DNA of 64,000 bases from Perkinsus olseni. Its lineage: Eukaryota; Perkinsozoa; Perkinsida; Perkinsidae. The stretch lies in NCBI GenBank assembly GCA_013115135.1, contig JABANP010000006.1:124001-188000 (forward strand), written 5' to 3'. Made by a program: the position numbers and the translations under genes. Shown here in pieces: positions 1 to 13,735 of the stretch (position 1 is its first letter; each line of letters begins with the position of its first letter). The notes under the pieces are model-generated. The model did not search any database. It saw only the letters and a program-made list of their open reading frames with translations, and had not been told where the DNA came from.

Positions 1-3000
1 ACTCGACTCTGCCTCGCGTAACTGACCAAATTGTCTCTATCGCAGTAGTGGACAGTGGTAATACTCACTCGTTCTTTGATACCCGGAATGGCTTCCGACT
101 GTAATTTCTCCAGCGCGGCCCAATCGGGAAGGAGGGCTTGCGCGGCTGAAGTTGAGAAGCAATCATGCAGGACTATACATTAACACAACTTAGAGCGCCA
201 AGAACAAGCTAGTAATCCGATTCGAGAATTAACTCCACTGGAGGGCGCCCAGCTCGATCTGATTCGCTCGCGGCGCCTCTCCCGGAGCATTCCGATGCGT
301 AGCGCGAAAGAATCCTGCGAATACTCACCTTCAACCTCCTTCTTGGCCTCCTCTATCATGCGAGATCGAGTCGCCAACATATCTGGTACTCGCTCCACAA
401 ACTTCTCCACTGTGGCGTTGAGGTCGTCAACGACAGTCTGTGACGACAAGTCCCTCTTACACAACTGGCACTTATGTCTCTTCAACGAACGTGCTTGGAT
501 GGATTTGTACCTGCCCGCCGACGGCGTTTCACTGTCCTGGCTCGGAGGTGTCTTACAGTTCTGAGCCGGCCTCTACCAAGTGGTACTCCTTCTGGTTCTC
601 CTCCAAGGCACTCTGTGCAGACTTATAGAATTCTCGAACGTTACCGAATTCTCGACACCGATCTGAATTCAACGACCATCCACATCGAGTCTATCCGCTG
701 CAAGATTCAGATAGGAGAAACGCCATGGATCCTCCGTCACAGTAACAGCACTATGGTCCAGCAGGTCCGGCATCTTCGCTCACCTTGATAAAAACCCAGC
801 TGACCCTCCGAATCCTCTAGCTGCTTCCTCTCGAGTTCTACTTTAGCCGACGCCGCTGCCTTCCGCGACATCAGCTGAGATGAGTTCGCTTCAAATTACC
901 GAGCGTGATGCGTTGAACTCACCTCTCTCTGCCTGGCCCCGGCAGAATCCTTTTGGGACCGAGCAGCATCGATGGAACGCTGCAGAGTTTGTTCAGCGTT
1001 GGCAGGACTGAGACATGATAAGAGACCTTCCGCCCAGCTGCTCGCTGAGCACTCCCTAACGCTCTGCTATGATACTTGGCGAGTGCGGGCTATGTGATAA
1101 AGGATCGAGACAGCCACGGCGAAACGCAACTTCTTACTTGGTTGAGTCCAGGCCAGGGTTTTCCGCTATGATCTTCTGCATCGCTGACCGGAGGCTTTCC
1201 ACATTACGGCTGAGAACCTGATTACCGTTCTTTCTAAGATTCATCACAGAGGTCCGAAGAGATAATTTGAGCGTAAGTGCCATCACCATCACAGTTACCG
1301 CTTACTTCTGCCTCTGCTGCTGCTCCGCTGTCTTTGTTCAGCCTCTGAACGGCTTCCAGTGCCCGAGCCAACTATCACGGAAGAACCCAGACTCTTCAAA
1401 CTCATAAACTTCAATACGGCCACGGAAGAATTATAAGACTGCTAGATCGCACGACGGCCACGAACGAGCGAAAAACCCTTACACTCACGTGCGGCCTACT
1501 TCACGCTGATTATCGCTCTTCTCCTTCAACAATTGCCCGATGGTTTGCTCAATCTCTTCAAGACGATTCAAATCCGTTGAGCTCTCGTTCGCGGCACTGA
1601 GTTGACGCTCCACATCAGCGATCTCTCTTTCGGTTTCTGAAGACGGATCAGCATGCCTCCCTCTCCACTCTTCTGATTCCTTCTGACTAGTCAACTATTT
1701 GGTCCCACTAGCCGGCCATTCAAAGGACTCGGCTCTGCTTGACCCGGTGGGCCTACCTCTAGCGTCTGAGGCCATTTGGCTAGCGTTATCCCTTGTCCGC
1801 GCGAGATTGGACTTCTTGAACTCAAGGCTGTGTAGCAGTTGTCGCTGTTCTTGACAGAGCGATTCACTCCGTACTGAGGAGAAAGGTCACTGTCGGCCAC
1901 AGAAGATGGAGATCGAAATGGGGTGCTCACTAGGTTATGACTAGTCTCGATAACTTCGAAGGAACACTGCACGTCACTACCGGGACACGAGGAAAGGAGT
2001 AAGTGGTGCACAGCCGGCGTATCACACGGTGGGATTTCTTTGCAAGTTGTAATTTGCACCGCGACAACTCTCTTACCTAGCTCCTGTTCAGCTTGTTCCT
2101 CTTCCGCCCGCTGAGCTTCAAGAGCTTTCCGCGATTCTGCAACTCGTTCCACCATGGAGGCTTGAAGACTGTTAAGCAGTGAATCTACACAAGATCGACA
2201 TCCTACTTACAACCGGAACCGGGATAGATATATTCCAAATGAACGAGACAAGGAGCGATTTGATGACCACGCTTGGCAGTGTTGAACACTGAGGACAACT
2301 CAGCAGTCTCAACTCTACGACAGCGTCTGGAAGCGTTTCGTAGAAGATCGAATACCGAAGTGGTTGAGAAACTGTATCATATAACAATGAATTGGACAAA
2401 GTACGAGTGAGACACCAAGTATATTATCATGAATATCTAGCTCTCGTTGCTGCACGCACACTGCTGATCCTCCCAATGCCAGTGTTGATGTGAGATTCTG
2501 GGATATCAATCCGCAAGTATCGAGGATGATAGAAGACGCAACATGGCTCCACAATGCCATTGTGGACAGCTTGACAAGCTGTATCAATCCATATTCTACG
2601 TACTTCCGTTTACTGCCGTGTGAATAGGCCCATCAAATCCATGCCAAAGAGCTCCCAAAGCTGCGCACTGCGAGAAAGCTTCTTCCGAAGAACATGCCTT
2701 CTTATTCTTCTGCCCCTTTGCGCTAGGTAGAAACAGCAGGCATTCTGTACTCGAAGAGTGTGCGCACAATAACGACAGCATAATCAGCTATGCTGCTGTG
2801 ATACAATTTGTGTGCTCCGAGATGGCCGAAAAGCTTGGGTAGTCGATGAACTACGTCGCTGGACTTGTTTGTGGGCACCACCAAGCCACCGGTGATCTTG
2901 TTGATAACTAAGTCCTCCAGTTATCAAGTGTTCCTTCTCTACTAAGTCCTATTCTACTGAGCTACACTGAGTCTGGGGCCCAGACTTCAGGATCCACTGG

Positions 3001-5870
3001 GACTAGAAAGTATCAATTTTGTTGGTTCGTCGGAACAGAACCTCACTCGACCACGGCATTGTAGCACTGCTACAGTAGCAGGCAGGTGGTACTTCTCATC
3101 AGCCCACGTTGAGTGGGCTGTACACGTTTACCTTGTGTAGTATTTCCATCAACAAGTCCATCACCCTTCAACTGCAGTAGCTTGGCGTCGAGCTCTTGCT
3201 GCCTCATAACCAGCAAGTCATGAGCATTGGCAGCTTCTCCCGCATCAGTTCGCATAGCTCGAGTTTGTGCCTACATTGGGCAAACCTTCCACCGGAAAAC
3301 CTTTCATCCAAACCAGTGGAGCGTAGAACCGAGAAATTCCTCAACGATTGAACCTCCAATAGGCCACCGTCGAGTTGTGATCGAAGGAGCCAACCTGGCC
3401 CCGAAGGCGAATCGCTCGACAAGCTCGAGTTACCTGTCGTTGTTTGACCGCCTCCATCCCTTTTGTTCGAGATCTCTTTGCGAGTCCTCCACTACCCGCC
3501 TCAATCCAGCCATGACCTGAATTGACCATTTCGAACAAAATGGAGAGTTTCGACGCCAACCTGGTCGGATAGCTCATTGTCGAGTGTTGCCTCTAGGACG
3601 TCGAGAGAGTCATCGAAAATTTGGGGCAAAGAATTCTCCAAGGAAGTGACATCATTCTGCAACCGCTGCATGATGGCCTGAGATGAAGCAACTGAAAGCT
3701 CAGCTACGTCGAGTGGTCATCTTCAGCAGTGATCATGATGGCGTAAGTATGGCACATATCCACGGAGATGGTTCTCCATCGATAAGTCGTCCACTCACAC
3801 ATCGGCCCACGCGTTATCGAGCATCTTCGTAGGTAAGACAGCAAAGCCAAGTCTCTCATCAGATAACGGCGACTTCTTATCCCGAAACGTGCGCACTCAA
3901 AAGCGAGCTTTACCTTCTTTTCAGCCAGTTTAACTTGTGCGTCTCTGGTTTTAGCGTCTTCTGCGATAGCTTCACGAAGTTCCGCCTGCGTTGAAGAAAT
4001 CCTTGGAAAAGTGCGGTAGGAGCATATACCTCAGCACGATCGACCTTTGTGTTCATGTGCTCGACTTCGTCACATAGACGACCTTCCTCTTGGGATAAAT
4101 TCTCCAGTTGAGCTTTCAGACTGCGGGCGCCCTCATAATCCTGCCAGGGAGTCAAAGTTTTTCGATTTGGCGATGCAGCGAATAACCAACAACGAAGAAA
4201 GGGGCATCTCAGAGGCTGGGCGGATGCTTTACCACTAAGTGATTCAACGACGCAAATACGGGATGAGTTCCCCACTTTCCCAAGCATCTCCAACAGGTGT
4301 TTCTTATCCTTGGTCTCCGCCATCAGCTCCTTCCTGCATTTTTCGATCGATTCGAGGGCTTTCGTATACCTGCCAACGCTCGATGCATCTACCCAAGAAA
4401 CACATCAGATGAATCGCGTAGTGAGAAGATCGATATCTGGGAAAGCCGCGAGCCTCCGGCATCACCCGAAAAGTCCTCACAACCAGGTCGAACATAGCTC
4501 ATAGTGTACAATGAATTGAGCACCAACCGAGGTGCAAGCCTTTGAGACTGGCCGAACCTCCCGAAAATCTACGCTATGAATGTTCAAGATTTCACCTGGC
4601 CGATCCAAATATGTCATCGAACTTCTTCTTCAAAGCCGCCTTGTCTGACAGTGGCCAGTTGCTGTCCTCTTGATGGCAGAAAATAACACTTTCCAGAACC
4701 TGACGAGTAACAGATGCCCCATCCTTGAGCGCCCTCCTGGCGTACCGCTTTGGGTACGCCCATTAGCTGTGGAATGAGGACGTCCATATCCGCACACTTC
4801 TTAGTGATGGTCTGCGTTGGAGCGCCGTTTTCTCCCTTGACTCTGAAATGATGAACAGCATTTCGCGGGCACTCCATCCGGCCCGGCTTTCACTCAAAGA
4901 GAGTATGGTAAGACATAGCAGGCTAATGGTGTTCAGGTATTGCTGAACTGTCGAACTCGACGAGTATCCTCACGCGTTATTTCTTCATCACCTCAAGACA
5001 CACCCTATCGCTCCATTGCAGAGGACCCAACGAGCCTATTTGTATCACTACTCATGAAGGCCTCAGGTGTAAATTCACGGTTGTAGTGCCCTTTTTCCGA
5101 TACCGTTCCAAAGCAGACTCTTCGACAGGACCCCCCAGTAAATTAACCCACCCGACCGTGTCTCAGTGCAGAGCAGCGCGACTCACTTAATGAGGCTCTC
5201 TAGCTGCTTGAACGTGGTTTTCAATACCCCCGCCCGATTCCGCTGGTTAGTCAGCTGGAATATTCGAGACATCACAACCTAGCCAGAAGAAAGCATTCCC
5301 CACCGCGAAGAGGCACCAACCCTCGCACCTGCTTCCCCGCGGCGGAGCGGAACATGAGCTTAATCTGTCCCTTGACCTCCGGCACTCCGGCAACATTCGG
5401 GTCGAAGACAAACCTGCAGCTGGCACTATCAACCCGAATGCATCCTCGGGGCGATACCCGTGGCCCTTGTCGCAGTTAGGCGGAAGGACTCCTGTTGTAG
5501 CCATCTTAAGGCACTCTATCACTGTGGTCTTCCCTGAGGTAATAGAAGGCACTTCTGATCCGACTGCAGTGCGCGATAGTTGCCCTTGTGACCGATTTGA
5601 TATTTCTCGCACGGGATTGACTCCCTCAAATTCTAAATTCACTGCATGAATCTGCTACGACCTCCGCCGAGGAAATTCTCTGCGACTCTCAGGCACTGAC
5701 TAACACGGCAGTCCAGCGTTCATCCCGTAGGGAAGCATGTATTTGTCAGCCGTACCTGCCCCATTGTGGCCCACGATTAGCGTGACAGGCTTCTCGAATT
5801 CAATGGCTTCGATCCTCTCCGAAGAGAATGATCTGATACCCTGAATGCCGAGCTTGTTCAGAGTAGTCAT
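1..5870 (-). CDS. RAD50: RAD50, N-terminal half through the zinc hook (runs off the left edge)
   Basis: SMC-like ATPase of the MRE11-RAD50 double-strand-break repair complex, acting in the nucleus. The ATG is at 5870. Exons traced: 5870-5756, 5533-5434, 5413-5329, 5242-5187, then one from 4842. The spliced N-terminus reads [11 protein letters not shown], then the Walker A GHNGAGKTT, which is split by a 222-nt intron. Near 4690 the very conserved Q-loop block [13 protein letters not shown] is present. Charged coiled-coil exons follow (for example 4300-4000). The zinc-hook motif CQLC lies at about 461-472, and a post-hook coil exon ends near 70. The C-terminal coil, signature motif and Walker B are beyond position 1. 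Introns take up well over half of the span, and one is only 20 nt (5433-5414). The family assignment is secure; the middle exons between 4000 and 500 were not all resolved. Confidence 0.93.
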
Positions 5871-6338
5871 CAGGGACCAATAGCCTCGCAGCGCAAGTCG
5901 GCTACGAACAAACTACAGCGTGACGGAAATATCCGCCCAAGCCTGAGTTACTACACATCTTCACAGTGCTACTAACCCACCAAGACAAAACGACAATTGT
6001 AACGCAAGATTATTAGTTCACGAAGTCTATACCAAATTTATACCAACTTCAATCAATACGGGTCATCTCGCTCGATCAAGCTACACGTAATGGCGTCAAC
6101 ATTCGCTATACTCTTGCGCAAGTTATTAAAACTTCCGCCATAACCTGAGCTGAAATTGCTGTAACATATGCGGTCATCAGAGTCGTTAGTCCGTCAGGGG
6201 CCTTAGTAGCACTTCGCTGCTAGAATACCCAGAAGTACTGCAGCTCTGGTGGCGCCTTGATCGCGTATTAACCTCCCAACTCAAAGCCACGGTCATGGTA
6301 GGAACTTTTATACCGCGCAGGGACCCCAATGATCCATC

Positions 6339-9300
6339 CTATGCGGTTATCTCCACTTCGTTCGGCTTTCTCCGCTTCGGACAGTCCTTCCGAGACACCA
6401 TCGCTCAAGGGTCTTTTCCTACACACTGGAGAAATTTGCCAACCCAGACGACATACTCGATGAGCCTCTCGAGCGCTTCCCAGCGCAGGGGGTGTCCCGA
6501 GGCGTGAGGAGTCGTTCTTACTCTGGTAAATTTGTGGTCTGTTGTTGTCCGCGAGAAACCGTGAAGAGCTCGGGATGGTCCTCCTCGCTCATGCTGAGAA
6601 CACAAGTTGCACTTCAAGCAAGCGGACCACGCACTCTACCTCGGGTCCTCGAGAAGAACAATCTGAGTACTCCACGACTGCATATCGTCGGTGGCGTCAA
6701 TGAGACTTCCCGGCTCCTAAACAGTAGTCATAGGGCAACAAAGGCGAATCACCTTCACTCACGATGTCCCATTGCTTCAGCGACCACTCCGGATGCAACC
6801 CCTCATCTTCGTCGTCTTCATCGTCATCAGTTGTGACCTCATAGATCACATTGCCTGATGAAATGATAAATACCGGCCCGGGCCAAATGCCGCACGACAA
6901 TGGAAGAGTAGCCTAGCAGGCAAAGAGATCTACGAGAATGATTCAGCGACTGAGTACCAATAGCGGAGGTAACAACTCACACAATCTAAATGACTGTGCG
7001 TAAGTGAGAAGAACCTATAAGTCCAACCCTAATCACGGCCAGAAGCTTCCATGATCACCTTGGAAGACCAAAAATGGTGCGGAGGCACCCAGCTCCTTTT
7101 TCAGCACTTTATTCACGAAGTCTTGTACAGTCCACTTCCTGAGGAGCACCATCTCCGTCGCTGCCGGAATGCCATGACTGACGGGAAGCTTACTCCAGAT
7201 CGTTGAGGGTTACTGTCACCCACGAACTCTGGCATACGTAGCAATCCGGGTTCGGCGGTAAGAAGGGATCGGGAACGAGGATACTCTTGCCAGCAGGGTT
7301 GGGGTACCTGAAACCTCGTGAGTGGAACTCGACCAACATAGCTTGAGAGTCAAGTCTTACTTGATCCAAACATTGGTTGCCCCTGACTCGTGCAAGCTGA
7401 ATTTCCTGGAGGAATCTTTCTCACAGCGAAGGATTTCTCGGAGAATCGCAAGCAGGTTGGTACACTGTAAGCCCGCTACGATGCAGTTGGTAGTCGCAAC
7501 TGCAGGAACCTGGATTGAACGACGAGTAGGACATGAGAGAGGACCGAGTTGAAAACTCAGGCTGAGGCCAAGAGACCTACAATGGCGCCGGCAATAGACT
7601 CGACTGACCACCGGCTCTGCAACGGTATGTGGTAGTTGTGCATTCTCAGATTCGATGCGGCGCAGACGAAATCGACAGCCATCTTGTCGTCTTTGCTGAA
7701 TGCCATGGTACCTATGATAATATTATCATAAACGTAGTAATATTTATCAAAAGCTGACATAAATATACAAAATGAAAAGTACATGAGCAACCGTAAATTG
7801 GATAATAGTAGTTTATGATATTGAAAGAACGAGTAAAGATTCCACATCTCACTTCCAGAGGATAAAACGAGCGTCCTGGAAACCACCTACCAAATATCCT
7901 TCGATAGACTCACCTATCTCTTCTCTCCTTTGCGAGAATATACGGCTGACCGTATCCACAAATAATTTCGCTTGGGTTGCTACCGACCAGACCGCCTGTA
8001 CCTGGAAGGGAAGCAAAATCCATTCCACACAAAACTAGATCCGAGCGGGAGCAGGTTGTCCGCCTGACAGAGACGCCTACATCTGTATCTTCTTCAGATT
8101 TCGCGGCGACCGCCTCTTCGAAGCTAACCGGCACCGGGGCCTCCCGCTTCCCATCGGCCCAGAGGTTCGTCAGTTTTAGTTGGGACCTACCACAGACCGG
8201 AGATGCCCCATCAAACGCAGCTCTCAGCTGCCGGCCGCGCGGGACAGAGGATCCCGTTCGCTGTTCGCTCATGACAGATCTATTAGAGATCGGAGAACCC
8301 TACACCTCTTACTTAATGTCGTTGCAAAAGAGATGATTGAAGATGGCCACGGCTTCTCGTCTGACCTCGTCTTCCTTCACAGAAGAACCGTTCTCTGAAA
8401 GCATCAGAGAGCGCTTGCCAGAACCACGAGTACTCAACATCGTGAAGCCACACACGGAACAAATCTTGAAAGCACCGAAACAGGAGCAGCTCCTGACACT
8501 CACCAGAGCAACGTAGCTTGTTGAGCGGCTCCTTCAAATCGGCCAGCACGCTGTTATCATCCTCTATGCCGAACATCAGCTCGAACCTATCCCGCCGATC
8601 ATGAGTGACCTCTCGCCACAAGGAGCCGTCTTTTACAATAATTTCGCCCATTGTATGCAGTGCACCGGTGTGGACGGCGTTGATCGGATAGTGCAAACTG
8701 GGTATACCTTCGGAGCAGCCTTACTCGTGCCTGATGAAGTCAAATGTAGGACTAACGAGTGACTCGTCACGATTCGTGGAAGCCAAAAAACCCAAGGAGG
8801 GCGCGGTACATCTAAAGAGAATAAGGCGACGCTTGTAAAACAGAGGCATGCGCTCCAGGCGCTGAGCTGAGGACCTCATAATATCGAGGATGAGGTCCCT
8901 TTCTCCCCGGGAGTTAGCATTGATTTGCCCATATATTGAGGTATCGGTTATCCACAACTTTCAATACCAATAAGAGCAATCGCAAGTCTGTGACCCCAGG
9001 CACAGAGCTCGTGCGCATCGTATATATGACAGCGAGGCCGAGTGGCAGCAGCTGCTAGCGCTTGCTGCCAGAGACACGAGGAAGTCCCCCTTCGGAACTC
9101 ACATTCGTAGCACTGGCTCTGTTGCGGATAGATAACAGTACACTGACCAGTGAATCCAGTGGTACCTAGCATCGAGAAGCTGTCAAGTATCAGGGAGTCG
9201 AGAAGCTTATTCGCCAAGCCGATTTCCACGCCAGAAAGCCAAAGATTGGGACTGTATCAATGGAGGGTTATCGTCCCCTTACCAGCCTCAATCAACGGCC

Positions 9301-9905
9301 GCTTCGTTGCAAGACAAAGGCGATTGACATGCCGTCTAGCATCCACATTATCGAGGGCATTCAGGACCAAGTCAAACGAGGAAAAGAAGGTGGATGAATA
9401 TTGTGGGTCCTTTACGTTTCCCAGCTTCCCGTCTATCTTAACCTGAAGACACAGAGCTGCAGCCGGAAACAAGACCCTCGTCAGTTGTCTACTTTCGTAT
9501 ACGAAAATTGCCAAAGACTTGTCGAACGGAGAATCGACCGACAGGAACAGTACTACCTCCTTGTTGAAAGCCATGGCTGCTTCTGAAGCTACCTCGGCCT
9601 TTGGCCGATTTACATGTTGCCGGCGGAACAGGAACTGGCGGTTGAGGTTGGATACATCGATGGTGTCCAAGTCAATGGTTGTCACGTTACGCACCTACTC
9701 GGAAGGAGAGCTCGAGACCCTGGATTCAAAATCATTCTCAGCCTACCCCCATCATACTGAGGTCCTTCAAAAGCTCACATCCGATGCCACCGGCGCCCAC
9801 GACTAACAGCCGAGCGTTGGCAACTCTGGCAGCCTCCTCTTCCCCGAGGTATGCAATCATCGAGGGAGGCACACCACGTAGGGCTTCGGCGGTGGTCGCA
9901 ACCAT
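6339..9905 (-). CDS. UBA2: SUMO-activating enzyme subunit 2 (UBA2/SAE2)
   Basis: Catalytic subunit of the heterodimeric SUMO E1: it adenylates SUMO and carries it as a thioester before passing it to UBC9. The ATG at 9905 is chosen because an ATG just upstream of the conserved nucleotide-binding motif fits the family length. GAGGIG lies at about residues 37-42, and after a 52-nt intron (9746-9695) comes [16 protein letters not shown]. The ADP-binding stretch [16 protein letters not shown] is near 9340. Zinc ligands are the CYEC pair (about 9100) and the CYVC pair (about 7235). The catalytic cysteine is in [11 protein letters not shown] near 8690. The segment [15 protein letters not shown] followed by [13 protein letters not shown] is typical of the family. 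A ubiquitin-fold region follows, and the tail ends in a basic cluster and VEITA, with stop at 6339. The tail exon is the least certain part. Confidence 0.93.
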
Positions 9906-10248
9906 TAGAACTGTCCCCACACAAACGACCTAACACCCGAGGGTACATGCACAGTTCGGACTTGCGATGCGCTTAGCAAGCCTCACGTCTCACCACGAGT
10001 CGACGCAAACGGCGGATATATCATCGACTGTGCGAAGCGTGACAGTCCTCCCCAGCAGACTTCCTCCTCTGCGCAGGAAGACCAGTTCAATACCCTCCAA
10101 CTACCCTACCCCGGTCTCTCATACCACCGAATTCAACGTCGAAGCTATAGCATCCTCGACAGCTTAACGATGCCACAGTAACCCCAGTCGCATGGACTGA
10201 GCAAGCCCTTATGATGCACTCAACTCAACACTCGCCACGTTTCCGGAT

Positions 10249-13200
10249 TCAACGATTTCCAACATCAGCCTCATCATTCAGCCCCGCATTGGGGTCATTA
10301 ACATGCGAAATGAGCAGGTCAATAGCTCGATTAACGTTACCGTTGGCTGAGGGAATATAGCATCGCGCACCTCACGATTCCTCGTTCCTACTTCTCCTGA
10401 GCGCCGCAATATTTTTCTCCACATCATAAAATCCCGACGCTTTCAACGCGCTCAACTGAGCTCTGTACAGCACCTCGGGGTTCTCGTTCTGGGCCTCAAT
10501 GAAGCTCGCAAATGACTGACACGGTAAGAGATCGCTCTAATGACGCAGCAGGCCCTCGAGGCGAGAAAACGAAATGCTTCAATCAGATACAAGACGAAGC
10601 AAAAGCATACCAAAAGTTGTCAAGCTCTGAGCTGGAAAGTGTCAAAATTGTAAGAGTTAAGTCACTGACATTCCTCGGAACGGCCAGGCCACAGGCGAAT
10701 CGCTCGCATTCACAGCAGTCTCAAATTTGTCTTACCTGGGCAAAGTTTGCGGCCGGTGATCCTAGTGAGAGACCACTGAGTTTGGGTCCCATCTTTCCGC
10801 CCGCCTCCGCCGCTTCAGCTGATAGGCACCGTAAACCCATTCGAACGACCAAATCAATCGAGGTGCGCCACCACGGTTATTCAACTCACCTATAGCTGGG
10901 ATATGCTTCCCGTCCAGCATCTCCATGCTTCCTTCCAATTTTGACATACTCTGGAGATAACAGGACGATTAGAGTACCACACCAGCGACGCCAGATGAGG
11001 AAAAGTGCAGCAATACCTGCAGCGTTTGCGGGTCGAACATGAGCTGCAATAAGGTGGGCTCGCAAAAGGGCTTCAAGGAGGGATTGTTACCACCTGAAAC
11101 TCTAAGTGCGGCGGTCATACGCCACAGATAAACGTGATGTACACGAGGACCAGGAAGCCAATACCAAAAATTCACGTTCTGCCCACGAGCTGTAAGCCAC
11201 TTTACCGACCTAATTACTACCACTCTTCTCACTACTCCTAGCCCCAACTTTATGAGCATTCTCCGCACTGCGGAACACTGATGACATCAACTGATGCATA
11301 TTAGGGTCCTGTCAGCAAACCGCTCACCCTCGCTAGGAAATCGAGAACGCAGTTACCTGCATCATCGCTGCCATAGCTGATGGATCGAACGCTTCAGCCC
11401 ATACCGGAGGCCTTGACATCTCAGCTAGCTTCTCTGCGTCCTCAGCCGCCTCCCTGAAGCATACGCGGTGGCCAAGAATGTAAATTCGCACACGCAGTGG
11501 TGCATTATTCCCAGTATGGACAGCTCCGAGCAGACCCGCCGCTAGCCAAGCAAGCGCTCGATGTTCGATACTCATTATGCAGTTCTGAAGATATTACCTC
11601 GCCTCTCTGATCTGGGGCGCTACAGCAGGCTCTCCACCTAAAGCAGCGACCGGTCCACCACTGTATGCTTTAACGCCTCCAGCGACCACTACGTCCGTAC
11701 GATAGTTTTGCCCTTATAGCAGCTATAGTTACATCCAACCAAATTTCAGTCCAGCTACGGTACTCATCACCGTGTAGAGACTGCACCCACCTCCGCGATC
11801 GTCTTCACTTTCCTTCCCGCCACTGGAGCACTCCTCGTAGAGCCTCCGCAGACTGTCATACCCTCCGGGAACGGTGGCGCTGATATTGGCTACGGCAGTC
11901 TCAGTGTTGCTGATCAACTCCCGCACAGCTAACGGATCTTGGAAAGCTTCTGCCGATGCCTTCATTATGCTCGGATCCTGAATGAAAGTAGCATCTTAGG
12001 TTGAAGACGGGAAGATACGAATGAAGTCGCAGCGATAACCACCATGAGCATCCGTCGCAGCTCTGGATTGTCATCCATCAACTCCCGCATCTGCCGATTC
12101 ATAGAGACCTGCACCCAAACGAACATCCACCCTTCCCTGAATTCAGTGAAGCCCCACCAAACTGCTCAACATATCTCCATTTTGCAGGACTGTCTGCATC
12201 ACTGGGGTGTTCAGCATTTGCTCCATCACCTACAGCAACCACTACCCCAATCACATCGCTGCGAAATTTGTCCCACACGAGACGTCGCCCCGCAATATTA
12301 CGTCAGGATTCTTGATCAAGTGAGATTGGAAAGCACCGAGCTGACCTCCAAGTGACCTCGCCACCTGGGGGGCTTGCGAAGGGCCTGAGTTCGATGAGAG
12401 TCCACCAACAAGATTTTTCAGAAGTCCAAGTTCTACCCGAACCCGAAAGTTACTCAACCAACAATCCCAAAAAACGATGGCAGAGCATTATACGATGACA
12501 ACAGAACCACGACGGGATAGGGAGAGCAACGCGGTCCATTGGCTTGGATGTCTCTATTACCTTCATCAACGTCTGCCTCCGTTCTTGAGTCCTTCATTAG
12601 AAAAGAAGAAAAGCTGGAACCCACACGAACGCCCCAGCGCAATTGACAGGAGGAACGCATCGCTCCGCTGTGGTAAAATTTTGCAAGTTAGCTGCTATGG
12701 TGATGATAGTTGGTTTACAAAGATAGTTGAACATCCCGACTTAATCGTTGACAAATTCCAAGGCATGCGATGGCTAATGCCTCAAACGACGCTCGAGACA
12801 AGTCATGACTTGTCCCCTTTCTTGGCCTCCATCTTCTTTTTGTCCAGAGTAACGAAGTTGTTTTTCCGATCTGAGAGAGTGTAGTTTTATGGCTGCTCTA
12901 AATCAGAGCCCTCAAAACCGTTCAAAAATCCAGATAATTCCTTGAAAATTCAAGAAAAGCGCGAGGTTTAAGAGCCAACTCACTTTGAAGGAACCCAGTC
13001 GAACACTCCGTTAACCTCAGCGTGGCTCCCACAACGGGTTCAGCTTCTGCGCACCAGCCTTGCCACTGTATCTACAACGACGACCCCCGATGGAAAATCT
13101 CTCCCCGCAAGCAGCCCTACCGTGCCCTTCGTGACCTGGAAGTTCTGGTTGTTGTTGTTCATCATGCAATAATACCTAAAACGCCCAAAGGTCGCACTCA

Positions 13201-13430
13201 CCCATCTAGAAGCGCATATAATATGTCGAAGCTGGCCGAATCCACGCCCCGTTTCGAACTACGTTATCAACTTCATCCCTTCCTTCTCGGTCTGACCAGC
13301 ATTGGCGTCGATGCACTTCTCCGTCTCGTGATTCCGAGTCGCTTTACCGGGATTGTCATTCCACCGTTGTTTTCTGAGAATGATACGTCACGCGTGCCCG
13401 CCAGCGGGAAATTCACAATCACTCGATAGC
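10249..13430 (-). CDS. Ubiquilin / Dsk2-like shuttle protein (5' end uncertain)
   Basis: Ubiquilins bind ubiquitin chains through a C-terminal UBA domain and the proteasome through an N-terminal UBL. The STI1-type repeats are clear: FQSHLIKNPD joined to VMEQMLNTPVMQ once an intron of about 74 nt is removed (near 12300-12230), then MRELMDDNPELRRML (about 12070) and the block ending in PGGYDSLRRLYEE (about 11830). The UBA domain is assembled from two exons (about 10480-10260), with NGNVNRAIDLLI at its end and stop at 10249. The UBL is less certain. Small exons between 13430 and 13040 read VNFPLAGTRDVSF, LRHIICAS and DTVARLVRR, which resembles a UBL fold cut by short introns. The firm part of the gene is 10249-12450. 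It lies on the same strand as UBA2, 344 nt upstream of that gene's start. Confidence 0.85.
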
Positions 13431-13494
13431 ATCTACATAGCTCTCATTGCCAGACCAACGAGTCAAAGAGCAATGGGTATCCCATAGAGCTGGG

Positions 13495-13735
13495 CAACCG
13501 TACTGGGTTTGAGGAAAGTACGGTACGGAGTACGTTTCAAACTGTGAACCTAGTACGGGTACGGAGGACTAGTACGTATTAAATATATTAAATAACGCAT
13601 ACGTGCATTAAGTTACGCCGTACTTCAAGTACGTCGTACTAGGACGGTACTTGGGAACCGCTGCGACGGGGAGCACGGTTACGGATCCGTACTCGTACCC
13701 GTACCGTACTCCGTACAAGACCGTACCCGTACTGT
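13495..13735. repeat. GTAC-rich palindromic tract
   Basis: About 240 bp packed with GTAC tetramers, mostly as GTACGG on the left and CCGTAC on the right, around an AT-rich centre near 13580-13610. The two halves are roughly inverted copies. It sits at the 3' end of the GalNAc-transferase gene. Confidence 0.7.

Noticed and set aside
2172..3060. Possible gene or mobile-element fragment inside the RAD50 span ([17 protein letters not shown] on the plus strand).
   Set aside because: No integrase or other motif could be confirmed; it is more simply an intron of RAD50.
12044..13429. Plus-strand frames, including one of 135 codons at 13022.
   Set aside because: They overlap ubiquilin exons on the minus strand; the minus strand shows conserved STI1 and UBL-like sequence and splice sites.
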